A stretch of 64,000 nt of DNA, taken from Frigoribacterium sp. (GTDB taxonomy: Bacteria > Actinomycetota > Actinomycetes > Actinomycetales > Microbacteriaceae). The stretch lies in assembly GCA_025408445.1 (NCBI GenBank), contig JANYIZ010000004.1, positions 1-64,000 on the forward strand, in the 5' to 3' direction. The first letter of the stretch is position 1. Each line of letters starts with the position of its first letter. Below the pieces are notes generated by a model. That model worked only from the letters and a program-made list of their open reading frames with translations, searched no databases and was not told where the DNA came from. The translations under genes were made by a program, and so were the position numbers. This document shows positions 15,911 to 25,792 of the stretch, piece after piece.

Positions 15911-18188
15911 CCCGATACACGTCGTAGACGGCGTCAATGCGGCGAACCGCGTTGAGAACAGCATCCAAATGTGTCGTGTCACCCATCTCGAAGACGAAAC
16001 GGCTCAAGGCCAGGCGATCGCTCGAGGTCGACACAGAGGCTGACAGGATATTGACGTGACTCTCGGAGAGCACCCGCGTCACGTCCGACAGTAATCCTGC
16101 CCGGTCAAGGGCCTCCACCTGAATTTGGACGAGGAAAATGCTCGACGAGGTCGGCGCCCATTCCACGTCGACCATGCGCTCGGGCTCGGCCAGCAGAGAG
16201 GCCACATTATGGCAGTCATCCTTGTGCACAGAAACGCCTGAGCCGCGAGTGACGAATCCGACGATGTCATCGCCGGGCACCGGAGTACAGCACTTCGCGA
16301 GCTTCACGAGAATATCCGGCGCTCCACGCACAAGAACACCCGAGTCACTATTACGAAGTTGCTTACTCCGCCCCCTGCTGGGGAACGGGATATCGACATC
16401 CTCGGTCTCCGCCTCGGTGTGCAGGGTACTGAGCACCTTCTCGATCACCGACTGGGTGGAAACATGCCCTTCTCCGACTGCCGCATAGAGCGCAGAGATG
16501 TCCTCGTATCGCATTTGTGCCGCGACCTCGTTGAAGGAATCCTGGTTCATCAGCTTCTGCAGTGGCAGATTCTGCTTACGCATGGCACGCGCGATCGCAT
16601 CCTTGCCCTGCTCGATCGCCTCGTCGCGTCGTTCTTTCGTGAACCACTGCTTGATCTTGTTTCGCGCCCGTGGACTCTTGACGAAAGTGAGCCAGCCCTG
16701 GCTTGGACCGGCATCCGGGTTCTTCGAGGTGAAGATCTCGACAACGTCACCGGAATTGAGGGCGCTCTCGAGCGGAACCAACCGCCCGTTGACCTTTGAG
16801 CCCATGGTGCGGTGGCCAACTTCGGTATGCACGGCGTAGGCGAAGTCGACCGGGGTGGCTCCCGCGGGGAGGCCGATCACCTTGCCCTGCGGGGTGAAGA
16901 CGTAGACCTCCTTGGCACCGATCTCGAAGCGCAGCGAATCGAGGAACTCGTTGGGGTCCGCGGTTTCGGCCTGCCAGTCCGTGATGTGGGCGAGCCAGGC
17001 CATGTCGCCGTCATCGCTCGTCTCGCTCGAGGAGCCCTTGCTGTTGACGCGTTCCTTGTACTTCCAGTGCGCCGCCACACCGAACTCAGCACGCTGATGC
17101 ATCTCGTCGGTGCGAATCTGGATCTCGACCGCGCGGCCCTTTGGACCGATCACCGTGGTGTGCAGCGACTGGTAGAGGTTGAACTTTGGCGTCGCGATGT
17201 AGTCCTTGAAACGACCGGGGATCGGATTCCAGCGCGCGTGGATCGACCCAAGCACGGCGTAACAGTCGCGTACGGACCCCACAAGAACCCGAATTCCGAC
17301 CAGATCATAGATCTCGTCGAACTCGCGACCGCGCACGATCATCTTCTGATAGATCGAATAATACTGCTTGGGCCGACCGACCACCTTGCCCTTGATTTTC
17401 GAGGCCTTGAGGTCGTCTTTCACCGAATCGATGACCTGCTGCACGAATTCTTCGCGCTGCGGGGTTCGCTGCTTGACCAGGTTCTCAATCTCGACGTAGA
17501 GCTTGGGGTAGAGCACGGCGAACGAAAGGTCTTCGAGCTCCCACTTAATGGTCTGGATGCCCAGCCGGTGAGCGAGTGGCGCGTAGATTTCCAGGGTTTC
17601 CTGCGCCTTGCGAGTGGCAGATTCCGCCGGCACAAATCCCCAGGTGCGTGCATTGTGCAGCCGGTCTGCGAGCTTGATCACCAGCACCCGGATGTCCTTC
17701 GACATCGCGACAACCATCTTGCGCACGGTCTCTGCCTGCGCGCTGTCGCCATACTTGAGCTTGTCGAGCTTGGTGACTCCATCGACGAGCATGGCGATCT
17801 CATCACCGAAGTCGCGGCGGAGGAGGTCGAGGGAATAGTCGGTGTCCTCGACCGTGTCGTGAAGGAGAGCCGCGGCCAGGGTCTTCGGCCCGATACCGAG
17901 ATCGGCCAGAATCTGGGCAACGGCAACCGGATGCGTAATGTAGGGCTCTCCGCTGCGCCGTTTCTGCCCGCGATGGGCACGTTCGGCGCTCACGTAAGCG
18001 CGCTCGATGATGCCGACGTCGGCCTTCGGATGGTGCATCCGTGCCGTCTTAATCAGGCGGTCAACCGCCCCAACGGGCTGGGCCTTCGAGAAGATGCGCG
18101 GCAGAAGGGTACGCAATGACCCGGTGCTCTGAGCATTAGGGCCCGGTACCGGAGGCGCGGAGGTGTCTGACGTAGTCGTATCAACCAT
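15897..18188 (-). CDS. rel: Bifunctional (p)ppGpp synthetase/hydrolase
   Basis: A 763-aa long RSH enzyme that makes and degrades the stringent-response alarmone (p)ppGpp. Domains in order: an HD hydrolase region (YITHPVAVAQILADL, LLHDTVEDTDYS), the synthetase region (GRPKQYYSIYQKM, ATPKFNLYQSLHTTVIGP), a TGS domain (VYVFTPQGKVIGLPAGATPVDFAY), and a C-terminal ACT domain ending DAVYDVYRVNGG. Both catalytic halves look intact. It follows secD/secF and a small rhodanese; no apt gene is present between secF and rel, where many actinobacteria carry one. Confidence 0.97.
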   Translation of the reverse strand: MVDTTTSDTSAPPVPGPNAQSTGSLRTLLPRIFSKAQPVGAVDRLIKTARMHHPKADVGIIERAYVSAERAHRGQKRRSGEPYITHPVAVAQILADLGIGPKTLAAALLHDTVEDTDYSLDLLRRDFGDEIAMLVDGVTKLDKLKYGDSAQAETVRKMVVAMSKDIRVLVIKLADRLHNARTWGFVPAESATRKAQETLEIYAPLAHRLGIQTIKWELEDLSFAVLYPKLYVEIENLVKQRTPQREEFVQQVIDSVKDDLKASKIKGKVVGRPKQYYSIYQKMIVRGREFDEIYDLVGIRVLVGSVRDCYAVLGSIHARWNPIPGRFKDYIATPKFNLYQSLHTTVIGPKGRAVEIQIRTDEMHQRAEFGVAAHWKYKERVNSKGSSSETSDDGDMAWLAHITDWQAETADPNEFLDSLRFEIGAKEVYVFTPQGKVIGLPAGATPVDFAYAVHTEVGHRTMGSKVNGRLVPLESALNSGDVVEIFTSKNPDAGPSQGWLTFVKSPRARNKIKQWFTKERRDEAIEQGKDAIARAMRKQNLPLQKLMNQDSFNEVAAQMRYEDISALYAAVGEGHVSTQSVIEKVLSTLHTEAETEDVDIPFPSRGRSKQLRNSDSGVLVRGAPDILVKLAKCCTPVPGDDIVGFVTRGSGVSVHKDDCHNVASLLAEPERMVDVEWAPTSSSIFLVQIQVEALDRAGLLSDVTRVLSESHVNILSASVSTSSDRLALSRFVFEMGDTTHLDAVLNAVRRIDAVYDVYRVNGG

Positions 18189-18301
18189 CAGTTTCCTCCT
18201 CCTTCAAAACTATCATCGCGACGGGGTGCCCTTCGCTCGTTCGCTCACGGCACGATGCCAAGCCGGTGTCCATTACCGATGATGGTCATCGCGCCCAAGT
18301 C

Positions 18302-18640
18302 TCACTCGACGTGAGCCGCAGCCTCACCGTCGGAAACCAGCGGGCCGTTAGCCGCCGTCCATGCGAGCATTCCCCCGGAGACGTTCACCGCATCCACCCC
18401 TGCACCCACCAGCGCTCTCGCCGCGCGGAGTGACCGGCTACCGGAAAGACACACGACCAGCACCGGCTGGTCCGCAGGAATTTCAGCCATGCGAGAACCG
18501 AGCTCACGCAGTGGTACAAGGTGCGCACGTGGCGAGTGCCCGCGGTCCCACTCATCCTGCTCACGCACGTCAAGCAACCAGGCGCCGCTTTCGGTGAGCA
18601 CTATCGCCTCTTCGGCGGTGACTTCCGTTAACCCGCTCAC
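18302..18640 (-). CDS. Small rhodanese-domain protein
   Basis: A 112-aa single-domain rhodanese. It starts VSGLTEVTAEEAIVLTES and has LLDVREQDEWDRGH, then VVCLSGSRSLRAA with the catalytic cysteine in the CLSGSRS loop, and VNVSGGMLAW. Such proteins transfer sulfane sulfur from thiosulfate or persulfides to acceptors. The GTG start overlaps the secF stop as GTGA, so it is translated together with the Sec genes. The specific sulfur acceptor is unknown. Confidence 0.85.
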   Translation of the reverse strand: MSGLTEVTAEEAIVLTESGAWLLDVREQDEWDRGHSPRAHLVPLRELGSRMAEIPADQPVLVVCLSGSRSLRAARALVGAGVDAVNVSGGMLAWTAANGPLVSDGEAAAHVE

Positions 18641-19632
18641 ACGGAGACAGTCCGGCTCTTCTCGCGCGCCGCAATAGTTCGACGGTTGCTCGCCTGTACA
18701 CCTTTCTCGCCCTCGCGCAGCTGGGCGTAGAGGGGAGCGGCAATGAAGATCGTCGAATATGTTCCGACGACGATTCCGACGAGAAGGGCGAGCGAGATGT
18801 CCTGCAGCGTGTTCGCACCGAGCACGAACGCACCGATGAAGAGAATGGATGCGACCGGGAGCGCCGCGACGACACCGGTGTTGATCGACCGTACGAGGGT
18901 CTGGTTGACTGCGAGGTTTACCGATTCGCCGAAGGTATAGCGGGATTCGCCCCCCAACTGAGCGGTGTTCTCCCGGATTTTGTCGAACACCACAACGGTG
19001 TCGTACAGGGAGAAGCCAAGAATCGTGAGGAAGCCGATCACTGCCGCCGGTGTAACCTCGAAACCCGTCGCGGCATAGACTCCCGCGACGATCACAAGGT
19101 CGTGCAAAAGCGACACTATTGCCGCGAGCGCCATCTTCCAGGTACGAAAATAGAACGCCATCGCGATCGCTGCGAGTACGACGAATACGATGAGCGCCCG
19201 CAGTGCCTGCGCGGTGATATCCGCTCCCCAGCTCGGGCCGATGAACGAGGTCGTCACGTCTTTCGAAGGAACTCCATATGCCTTCGCGAGCGCGTCGGTC
19301 AGCGTGGAAGTCTCCCTGTCGGTCAACTGCGTTGTCTGGATGCGGAGCCCATCCGTCCCGACGGTGGTCACTTTCGGGACCACGGACGGAACTACCACTT
19401 TGATAGCGTCGACCGCTGGCTGTTGGCTGATCGAGCTGGCCCGGATGATCTGGAATTGCGATCCCCCTCGGAACTCGATGCCGAAGTTGAAGCCGCCGTT
19501 CACGAGAGGCACGATCGCGGACGCGATGATCAGCACGATTGCTATCCCGTACCAAATGTTGCGCTTGCCGATGAAATCGACCGAGCGCTTTCCGGTATAA
19601 AGGTCATTTCCGAAGTTCACGAGACTGGCCAT
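18637..19632 (-). CDS. secF: Protein translocase subunit SecF
   Basis: A 331-aa membrane protein with six predicted transmembrane segments. The first helix follows IGKRNIWYGIAIVLIIAS and the periplasmic domain begins FNFGIEFRGGSQFQI, the SecF signature. The helix bundle includes GFEVTPAAVIGFLTILGFSLYDTVVVFDKIREN and RSINTGVVAALPVASILF. With SecD it uses the proton-motive force to pull proteins out of SecYEG. Its ATG overlaps the secD stop by one base (TGATG). Confidence 0.96.
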   Translation of the reverse strand: MASLVNFGNDLYTGKRSVDFIGKRNIWYGIAIVLIIASAIVPLVNGGFNFGIEFRGGSQFQIIRASSISQQPAVDAIKVVVPSVVPKVTTVGTDGLRIQTTQLTDRETSTLTDALAKAYGVPSKDVTTSFIGPSWGADITAQALRALIVFVVLAAIAMAFYFRTWKMALAAIVSLLHDLVIVAGVYAATGFEVTPAAVIGFLTILGFSLYDTVVVFDKIRENTAQLGGESRYTFGESVNLAVNQTLVRSINTGVVAALPVASILFIGAFVLGANTLQDISLALLVGIVVGTYSTIFIAAPLYAQLREGEKGVQASNRRTIAAREKSRTVSV

Positions 19633-21371
19633 CAGGACTTCTTCTCCTTTGCGGATCCACTCTTCGGAGTGGCCTTGCTCGCTATCTCCGCCGCTTTGCG
19701 CTCGGCGATGGTCTGTCGCAGTGCCGCTTCTCGGGACGCGCCAACGCCCTTCGAGGCAAGACCCTTATTCCCGCCTCCCGGGGTGCGGAATTGAGCCCGT
19801 CCGCGATAGACGGCGCCGAGTGCCGTCGGATCGAGCCCGGAAAGTGGATTTCCGCTTGAGAAGAATCGCGTGGTCGCGAGTAACTGGAGTATCGGGTGCG
19901 TGAACAGCACAACGACGAGCACGTCGATTACCGTGGTGACTCCGAGGGTCAGCGCAAAACCCTTCACATTGCCGATCGCGAGCACAAAGAGCACGACCGC
20001 CGAAAGGAGGTTGACACCCTTTGCCGCGAATACGGTGCGAAGCGCACGTTTCCAGCCGGCTTCGACGGCACTCTCGAGAGCCCGGCCTTCGCGCAACTCA
20101 TCCCGTATTCGCTCGAAGTACACGATGAAGGAGTCGGCCGTGAATCCGATGGCCACGATTAAGCCAGCCACACCGGCGAGAGATAATCGGAACCCGTTTC
20201 GCCACGACATTATCGCAATGACCAGGTAGGTGAGAGCGGCGGCAACGATGAGAGACGCGACTGTTACCAGGCCGAGAAGACGGTATTGGAAGAGCGAGTA
20301 GATGAAGACGAGGAGCAGTCCGATGGCTCCGGCGATGAGTCCACTCTGCAGCTGGCTTGCCCCGAGTGTCGCGGCGATTACTTCGCGACTCTGCACCTTG
20401 AAGCCGATCGGCAGCGCGCCGAATTTGAGCTGGTCGGCGAGGGTCTTTGAAGTCACCTGAGTGAAGGAGCCCGTGATTTGCGGCTTTCCGTTGGTGATCA
20501 CCGTGTTCGTGGTCGGCGCCGAGATGATGCGGCCGTCGAGCACGATGGCGAACTGGTTCTTCACACCCGTCTCGCTGAAGAGGCGTGTGGTCACCGCGCC
20601 GAACTCAGCGCTGCCCTTCGCGTTGAACACGATGTTGACGCCCCACTGTCCCGTGCTGGCGCCCTGGGAATTGGACACAAGGCTGTTCGTCGCATCGGCG
20701 ATCGTCTCGCCGGACACCTCAACCGGCCCGAGGATGTACTTGTTTTGATTGTTAGTGTCACACGTGATCAGCGGCACCTTGGGGTCGGCGACATTCGCCT
20801 TCCCCAGGTTCGCGGTCGAGCAGGTGAAGTCGGTGAACTTCTGCTGCAGGGCGGGGGTAATCCAAGCGGCGTCGCTTCCATTCGTTGGTTTCGTACTCGG
20901 GGTCGATTGCAGTGCCTCGGTCGGTGAAGCGCTCGGTGAAGGAGAAGCCGAGCCCCCCGTAGAACTCGTGGCCGCGGCACCCCCAACGAGAACCGCGCGG
21001 AACTCGAGTTTGGCGGAAGACTCGATTCGGCTGAGGGTGGCCTTGTCGGGTTTACCGGGGATGTCCACGACGATGTTTTGGTTGCCCTGCGTGTTGATCT
21101 CTGCCTCGGAGACACCGCTCGAGTTGATGCGCTGACGGATTATCGCCACCGCCTGTTGGAGCTGATCCGCGGTGGGAGCCGCGGCACCGTTGGCCACCTG
21201 TGGGCTGAGGATGATCTCGGTTCCGCCCTGGAGGTCGAGCGCGAGTTTAGGCGCCCAAGATCCGTTGCTGAAGAGTGTCGATCCACCATTGATCGCGGTC
21301 AGCCCGGCGATGATAATGAGCAGCCAGGTCAGTGAGCGCCACGCCTTCCTGACGGGTGTAGTACGTGCCAC
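19632..21371 (-). CDS. secD: Protein translocase subunit SecD
   Basis: A 579-aa partner of SecF. It has an N-terminal helix, the signature KLALDLQGGTEIIL, a large external P1 domain, then five helices including VTVASLIVAAALTYLVI and GLIVAIGFTADSFIVYFERIRDELREG. Between the P1 halves lies a Ser/Pro/Thr-rich linker (SASPSPSASPTEALQSTPS), an actinobacterial addition. The C-terminus is basic and Ala/Lys-rich. The gene is 106 bp downstream of yajC. Confidence 0.96.
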   Translation of the reverse strand: MARTTPVRKAWRSLTWLLIIIAGLTAINGGSTLFSNGSWAPKLALDLQGGTEIILSPQVANGAAAPTADQLQQAVAIIRQRINSSGVSEAEINTQGNQNIVVDIPGKPDKATLSRIESSAKLEFRAVLVGGAAATSSTGGSASPSPSASPTEALQSTPSTKPTNGSDAAWITPALQQKFTDFTCSTANLGKANVADPKVPLITCDTNNQNKYILGPVEVSGETIADATNSLVSNSQGASTGQWGVNIVFNAKGSAEFGAVTTRLFSETGVKNQFAIVLDGRIISAPTTNTVITNGKPQITGSFTQVTSKTLADQLKFGALPIGFKVQSREVIAATLGASQLQSGLIAGAIGLLLVFIYSLFQYRLLGLVTVASLIVAAALTYLVIAIMSWRNGFRLSLAGVAGLIVAIGFTADSFIVYFERIRDELREGRALESAVEAGWKRALRTVFAAKGVNLLSAVVLFVLAIGNVKGFALTLGVTTVIDVLVVVLFTHPILQLLATTRFFSSGNPLSGLDPTALGAVYRGRAQFRTPGGGNKGLASKGVGASREAALRQTIAERKAAEIASKATPKSGSAKEKKS

Positions 21372-21477
21372 CGGGGAAACTCAGCTTTCTACGAGTACGA
21401 AACCGCGATTGACCGCGACCGCACGGGAGGATGAAGCTCGCGCACGAACGATACGCGAGCACACATCAGGTTAGTGG

Positions 21478-21909
21478 TTAGTCGTCGCTCTTCTTCGGTG
21501 CTGCTTTGCGCACGGGCTTCTGAGCGGCGGTCTCGGTGCGCTCACCGAATTCGGGTTCTCCGACTCCGATCGCGCTGTTTTTATTGAGCTCAACGACCGG
21601 CTCGGTCACGGCGTCGGCCTCGGTCTCCGAAGCGGCAGGAGTTTCATCCTCAACAGCCTTGAGGATTGTCTGGCGATGGATTTTCAGCACCGTTCCCGGC
21701 GTCGTCTCGATGAGCGCCATGTTGGTGTCCTCGTCGATCGAGAGGATCGTGCCGTAGAGGCCGTAGTTCGTCATGATCTCCACACCCGGTTCGATCGCGG
21801 CCTGGCGGGCGGCGGTCTCTTTGGCGCGCTTCCGCGAGGAGCGGAACTGAAAGAAGACGAACACCGCGAGTGCAACGGCGATCAAGATAAGGGTGGGATC
21901 GAACTTCAT
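21478..21909 (-). CDS. yajC: Preprotein translocase subunit YajC
   Basis: A 143-aa protein with one N-terminal transmembrane helix (LILIAVALAVFVFFQF), the basic RSSRKRAKE stretch and the YajC core PGVEIMTNYGLYGTILSIDED followed by MALIETTPGTVLKIHRQTIL. An acidic/Ala-rich C-terminal extension ends KPVRKAAPKKSDD. YajC is an accessory part of the SecDF holotranslocon. ATG 21909 (MKFDPTLIL) is preferred over the ATG three codons upstream. It lies between ruvB and secD, the normal actinobacterial order. Confidence 0.92.
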   Translation of the reverse strand: MKFDPTLILIAVALAVFVFFQFRSSRKRAKETAARQAAIEPGVEIMTNYGLYGTILSIDEDTNMALIETTPGTVLKIHRQTILKAVEDETPAASETEADAVTEPVVELNKNSAIGVGEPEFGERTETAAQKPVRKAAPKKSDD

Positions 21910-21979
21910 GAAAATCAAAGCCTTCCGGGCGTGTAAAGAACACGGGGAGTCATACCCTGCGCACTGTTATCAGCTTGAA

Positions 21980-23011
21980 TTATAGGTCATCCGCGAAGAG
22001 CGCCGATTCGGTGCGGGGGATGCCGAAGTGGGCCCACGCCTGTTTCGTCGCGACTCGTCCACGGGGCGTGCGGGTTATCAACCCGATCCGCACGAGGAAG
22101 GGCTCGACCACCGATTCGATTGTCTCGCCTTCCTCACCCACCGACACGGCGAGGGTGTTGAGCCCCACGGGTCCCCCGTCGAATCGGGTGAGGATGATGT
22201 CCATCACGGCGCGGTCCAGCCGGTCAAGGCCGAGCGCGTCGACGTCGTAGAGTTCCAGAGCTGCGTGTACGGCGTCGAGACCAGCAACTCCGTGCACGAG
22301 CGAATAGTCGCGCACTCGCCGAAGAAGCCGATTCGCGATTCGCGGAGTGCCCCGGCAGCGGCCGGCAATCTCGGCGAGGGCCTCACGATCCACGGCCAGG
22401 TCGAGCAATGTCGCTGCGCGGGTCAGCACCTGCTCCAACTCCGGTTCGGAGTAGAACTCCAGATGGGCGGTGAACCCGAACCGGTCGCGGAGCGGATTGG
22501 GAAGCATCCCGGACCGGGTCGTCGCGCCCACCAGCGTGAACGGAGCGAGGTCGAGCGGGATGGATGTCGCACCCGCGCCCTTACCGACCATAATGTCGAT
22601 TCGAAAGTCCTCCATCGCCAGGTAGAGCATCTCCTCGGCGGAGCGTGCCATGCGATGGATCTCGTCGATGAAGAGGATCTCGCCCGGCACGAGGGAGGAC
22701 AATACGGCCGCGAGATCACCAGCGTGCTGGATGGCGGGACCGCTTGACATGCGCAGCGGCCGACCGCTCTCCTCGGCAACAATCATCGCCAGCGTGGTCT
22801 TGCCAAGCCCGGGAGGGCCAGCGAGCAGGATGTGGTCGGGCGAACGGTTCTGCAGCTTGGCCGCCTGCAACAAAAGCTGCAGTTGCGCCCGCACCTTTGC
22901 CTGACCAACGAACTCGGCGAGGGTCTTGGGGCGCAACGCTCCCTCGAAAACGAGTTCGGCCTCAGATTCCGGGGTCAGTCGCACGATGTCGACCGAGGGA
23001 TCGTTCATCAT
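21980..23011 (-). CDS. ruvB: Holliday junction branch migration helicase RuvB
   Basis: A 343-aa AAA+ motor. The start reads [31 protein letters not shown], Walker A is [11 protein letters not shown], Walker B is [18 protein letters not shown], and the [19 protein letters not shown] segment and C-terminal winged helix ([17 protein letters not shown]) are all present. RuvB hexamers drive branch migration of junctions held by RuvA. Its ATG overlaps the ruvA stop by 4 nt. Confidence 0.98.
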   Translation of the reverse strand: MMNDPSVDIVRLTPESEAELVFEGALRPKTLAEFVGQAKVRAQLQLLLQAAKLQNRSPDHILLAGPPGLGKTTLAMIVAEESGRPLRMSSGPAIQHAGDLAAVLSSLVPGEILFIDEIHRMARSAEEMLYLAMEDFRIDIMVGKGAGATSIPLDLAPFTLVGATTRSGMLPNPLRDRFGFTAHLEFYSEPELEQVLTRAATLLDLAVDREALAEIAGRCRGTPRIANRLLRRVRDYSLVHGVAGLDAVHAALELYDVDALGLDRLDRAVMDIILTRFDGGPVGLNTLAVSVGEEGETIESVVEPFLVRIGLITRTPRGRVATKQAWAHFGIPRTESALFADDL

Positions 23012-23622
23012 CGTGTGCCCACCTGCTGCGGTCCGAGCTGGCTGAGGGCAAGGCGCAAGAGTGCAGAGACCGTGGTCGACTCCTGTACGAACGCGCCACC
23101 GAGGGCATCCTCCACCGCTTGGGCTGCGATCCGCTCCGACCAGCCGAGCCCAACCAGTGCAACGAGCACGCTTTCGCTGACAGACGCGGTCACCGTCGGT
23201 GCGGATGATGCTGCACCGGACGACACCTGAATTTTTCCTGCCAGCGAGATGATGATGAGTTTGGCGGTCTTGGGACCGATGCCAGAGACCTTGCGAAAAG
23301 CCGCGTCGTCCTCGGAAGCGACCGCGGAAGCCACCTGCCGAGGGTTCAGGGCCGCGAGCACACCCATGGCCGATTTCGGGCCAACGCCGGTCACTCCGCG
23401 AAGCAGGTCAAATACCTCGAGCTCGTCCGGTTCGACGAAGCCGAAAAGGGCGAGATCGTCTTCTCTCACAATGAGTGCGGTGCGAACCGTCGTCTCCGCG
23501 CCGACCCGCAACGAGAGCGCATGCTGGGGCGTGACGGTGACGGCGAGGCCGACTCCCCCGACCTCGATCACTACGCTGGTGCCGGACACGCCAAGTACCG
23601 TTCCGCGCACCGAGGAGATCAT
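23008..23622 (-). CDS. ruvA: Holliday junction DNA helicase subunit RuvA
   Basis: A 204-aa protein of normal length. The OB-fold domain begins [28 protein letters not shown]. The helix-hairpin-helix region has [20 protein letters not shown] and [19 protein letters not shown]. The C-terminal domain that contacts RuvB ([21 protein letters not shown]) is intact. It binds four-way junctions as a tetramer. It overlaps ruvC and ruvB by 4 nt on each side. Confidence 0.97.
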   Translation of the reverse strand: MISSVRGTVLGVSGTSVVIEVGGVGLAVTVTPQHALSLRVGAETTVRTALIVREDDLALFGFVEPDELEVFDLLRGVTGVGPKSAMGVLAALNPRQVASAVASEDDAAFRKVSGIGPKTAKLIIISLAGKIQVSSGAASSAPTVTASVSESVLVALVGLGWSERIAAQAVEDALGGAFVQESTTVSALLRLALSQLGPQQVGTR

Positions 23623-24221
23623 GACCCCAGCCTACGTTTGGGCGGCGACTTCGCCGCGGACCGTTCCGCGGCGAGCCATGTCTCCTGTGCCTTGGTCAGG
23701 GATCCACCGGGGCTCGCGACGGCTGCCCCGCGCTTCCAAGCGTGGCAGATGGCGATGGCGAGGGCATCCGAGGCATCCGCCGGTTTGGGCACCTCAGACA
23801 GACCGAGCACCTTCGCCACCATGGTGGCAACCTGTTTCTTATCGGCCGACCCGTACCCGGTGATCGCGGACTTTACCTCCGACGGGGTGTGCAGCCCCAC
23901 GACGAGCCCACGTTTGGCTGCGAGGTGCAATGCCACCCCACTGATCTGGGCAACACCCATCACCGTGGTGAGGTTCTGTTGCGCAAAGACGCGTTCAATC
24001 GCGACGGCGTGCGGCTGGTGCAGGTCGAGCAGGCGCTCAATCTCGTTGCCCACCAACAGCAGGCGCTGCTCGAGTGGCAACTCTGCGCCGCTCCTGATCA
24101 CCACGACATCCACCAGTGTCGCCGTGCGGGTTGCCGTGACATCCACGATTCCCACACCGCAGCGGGTAAGTCCGGGATCGATACCGAGCACTCGGATCGT
24201 GGCCCCGCGCGGTGCAACCAC
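23619..24221 (-). CDS. ruvC: Holliday junction resolvase RuvC
   Basis: A 200-aa RNase H-fold endonuclease that cuts the junctions moved by RuvAB. The core starts at RVLGIDPGLTRCGVGIVD, whose first aspartate is catalytic. AIERVFAQQNLTTVMGVAQ carries the second acidic residue and DASDALAIAICHAW the last. The start is uncertain. GTG 24221 (VVAPRGATIRVLG) is used because GAGGAG lies about ten bases upstream, overlapping the yebC stop; GTG 24191 (VLGIDPG) is the alternative. Confidence 0.95.
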   Translation of the reverse strand: MVAPRGATIRVLGIDPGLTRCGVGIVDVTATRTATLVDVVVIRSGAELPLEQRLLLVGNEIERLLDLHQPHAVAIERVFAQQNLTTVMGVAQISGVALHLAAKRGLVVGLHTPSEVKSAITGYGSADKKQVATMVAKVLGLSEVPKPADASDALAIAICHAWKRGAAVASPGGSLTKAQETWLAAERSAAKSPPKRRLGS

Positions 24222-24228
24222 CGGGCGG

Positions 24229-24990
24229 CTACTCCTCGTCGTCGAGCTCGGCCTGCACGTCGGCGGGCACGTCGAAGTTGCCATACACGTTCTGCACATC
24301 GTCGTTATCGTCGAGTGCGTCGATCAGGCGATAGATCTTGCGCGCGGTCTCGGCATCGACCTCGATAGTGACACCGGGTACGAACTCGACATCGGCCGAG
24401 TCGTATTCGATGCCGGCATCCTGCAGAGCGGTGCGCGCGGCCACCATGTCGTGCGGCTCGGTGATGATCTCAAACCCGGCCCCGCGGTCGTTCACCTCTT
24501 CGGCGCCAGCATCGAGCACGGCCACGAGGATGTCATCCTCTGTGACGCCATCGGTCTTGGTCACCGAGACCACGCCCTTGCGACTGAAGTTGTAGGCAAC
24601 GCTGCCCGGGTCCCCCATGGTGCCGCCATTACGGGTCATCACGGTGCGCACATCCGCTGCCGCACGGTTCTTGTTGTCGGTGAGGCACTCGATCAACAGG
24701 GCGACGCCACCGGCCGCGTAGCCCTCGTACATAATGGTTTGGTAATCGACCGCTACACCGAGCTGGCCAGACCCCCGCTTGACCGCAGAGTCGATGTTCG
24801 AGTTCGGCACCGAGGTCTTCTTCGCCTTCTGGATGGCGTCAACGAGCGTCGGGTTGCCGGAGAGGTCTGCACCCCCGAGCTTGGCGGCGACTTCGATGTT
24901 CTTGATGAGTTTGGCGAACGACTTGGCACGGCGAGAATCTTTAATCGCCTTCTGGTGCTTGGTGGTTGCCCATTTGGAGTGGCCTGACAT
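24229..24990 (-). CDS. yebC: YebC/PmpR family transcriptional or translational regulator
   Basis: A 253-aa protein starting [25 protein letters not shown], the family's hallmark. It continues with [20 protein letters not shown], the [22 protein letters not shown] block and FSRKGVVSV. YebC proteins were described as regulators and have more recently been linked to ribosome function at difficult peptide sequences. It is the usual upstream neighbour of ruvCAB. ATG 24990 is chosen over an upstream ATG because the conserved N-terminus begins there. Confidence 0.95.
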   Translation of the reverse strand: MSGHSKWATTKHQKAIKDSRRAKSFAKLIKNIEVAAKLGGADLSGNPTLVDAIQKAKKTSVPNSNIDSAVKRGSGQLGVAVDYQTIMYEGYAAGGVALLIECLTDNKNRAAADVRTVMTRNGGTMGDPGSVAYNFSRKGVVSVTKTDGVTEDDILVAVLDAGAEEVNDRGAGFEIITEPHDMVAARTALQDAGIEYDSADVEFVPGVTIEVDAETARKIYRLIDALDDNDDVQNVYGNFDVPADVQAELDDEE

Positions 24991-25171
24991 GATCAACATT
25001 CTAGCCAGCGGCGGGCCGCCCACCCGGCCGACTCCGCCGCCCACCCGCCGACCCCGGCCGCCGAGCCGCTTTCGGCGGGATGGGGCGGGGCGAAGCAGGT
25101 CATCCCGCCGAAACCACCTCGCCCCTGCCGGGGTGAAGCACCGCGCGCCGATCCAGCTCAGCCGCAGAGGG

Positions 25172-25792
25172 TCAGCCGCGCGAGCGCACCACGTGAAGGA
25201 AGTGCTCGTGGAAACGGGTATCCCCGGTCATCTCGGGATGGAAACTCGTGCCGAGCAGATTGCCCTGTTCCACCGCGACCACACGACCGTCAGCGAGAGT
25301 CGCGAGGGCCACGACTCCCTCACCCACCTGCTCTACCACGGGTGCGCGGATGAAGACCGCGTGCATCGGCAGCGCGCCAAGAGAGGGAATAGCCAGATCG
25401 GTTTCGAAGGAGTCCCGCTGCGAGCCGAACGCGTTGCGACGCACGGAGATATCGAGGCCACCGAGGCTCTCCTGTCCGGCGATTGCGTCGAGCACCCGAT
25501 CGGCGAGCATGATCAGGCCAGCGCACGTGCCGTAGACCGGAAGCCCGGATCGGATGGCGCTCTTCAGCGGGCCAGCGAGCCCGAACATCCGCGACAGCTT
25601 GTCCATGACAGATGACTCGCCGCCCGGAATGACGAGGCCCGCCACCTGGGCAAGCTCTTCCGGGCGGCGGATGGCTCTGGCATCCGCCCCGAGCGACTTG
25701 AGCAGCGCGATGTGTTCGCGGAAGTCACCCTGGAGTGCAAGCACACCGACGATCGGTGCGGCCTGCTCGATTGGGACCGAACTACCAGCCAC
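25172..25792 (-). CDS. pdxT: Pyridoxal 5'-phosphate synthase glutaminase subunit
   Basis: A 206-aa class I glutamine amidotransferase. [15 protein letters not shown] begins the fold, [10 protein letters not shown] is the oxyanion region, [11 protein letters not shown] contains the catalytic cysteine, and the C-terminal [21 protein letters not shown] provides the catalytic His-Glu pair. It supplies ammonia to PdxS for vitamin B6 synthesis. It overlaps the end of pdxS by 11 bp, so the pair is made together. The 180-bp stretch 24991-25171 downstream is GC-rich and shows no gene. Confidence 0.97.
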   Translation of the reverse strand: MAGSSVPIEQAAPIVGVLALQGDFREHIALLKSLGADARAIRRPEELAQVAGLVIPGGESSVMDKLSRMFGLAGPLKSAIRSGLPVYGTCAGLIMLADRVLDAIAGQESLGGLDISVRRNAFGSQRDSFETDLAIPSLGALPMHAVFIRAPVVEQVGEGVVALATLADGRVVAVEQGNLLGTSFHPEMTGDTRFHEHFLHVVRSRG

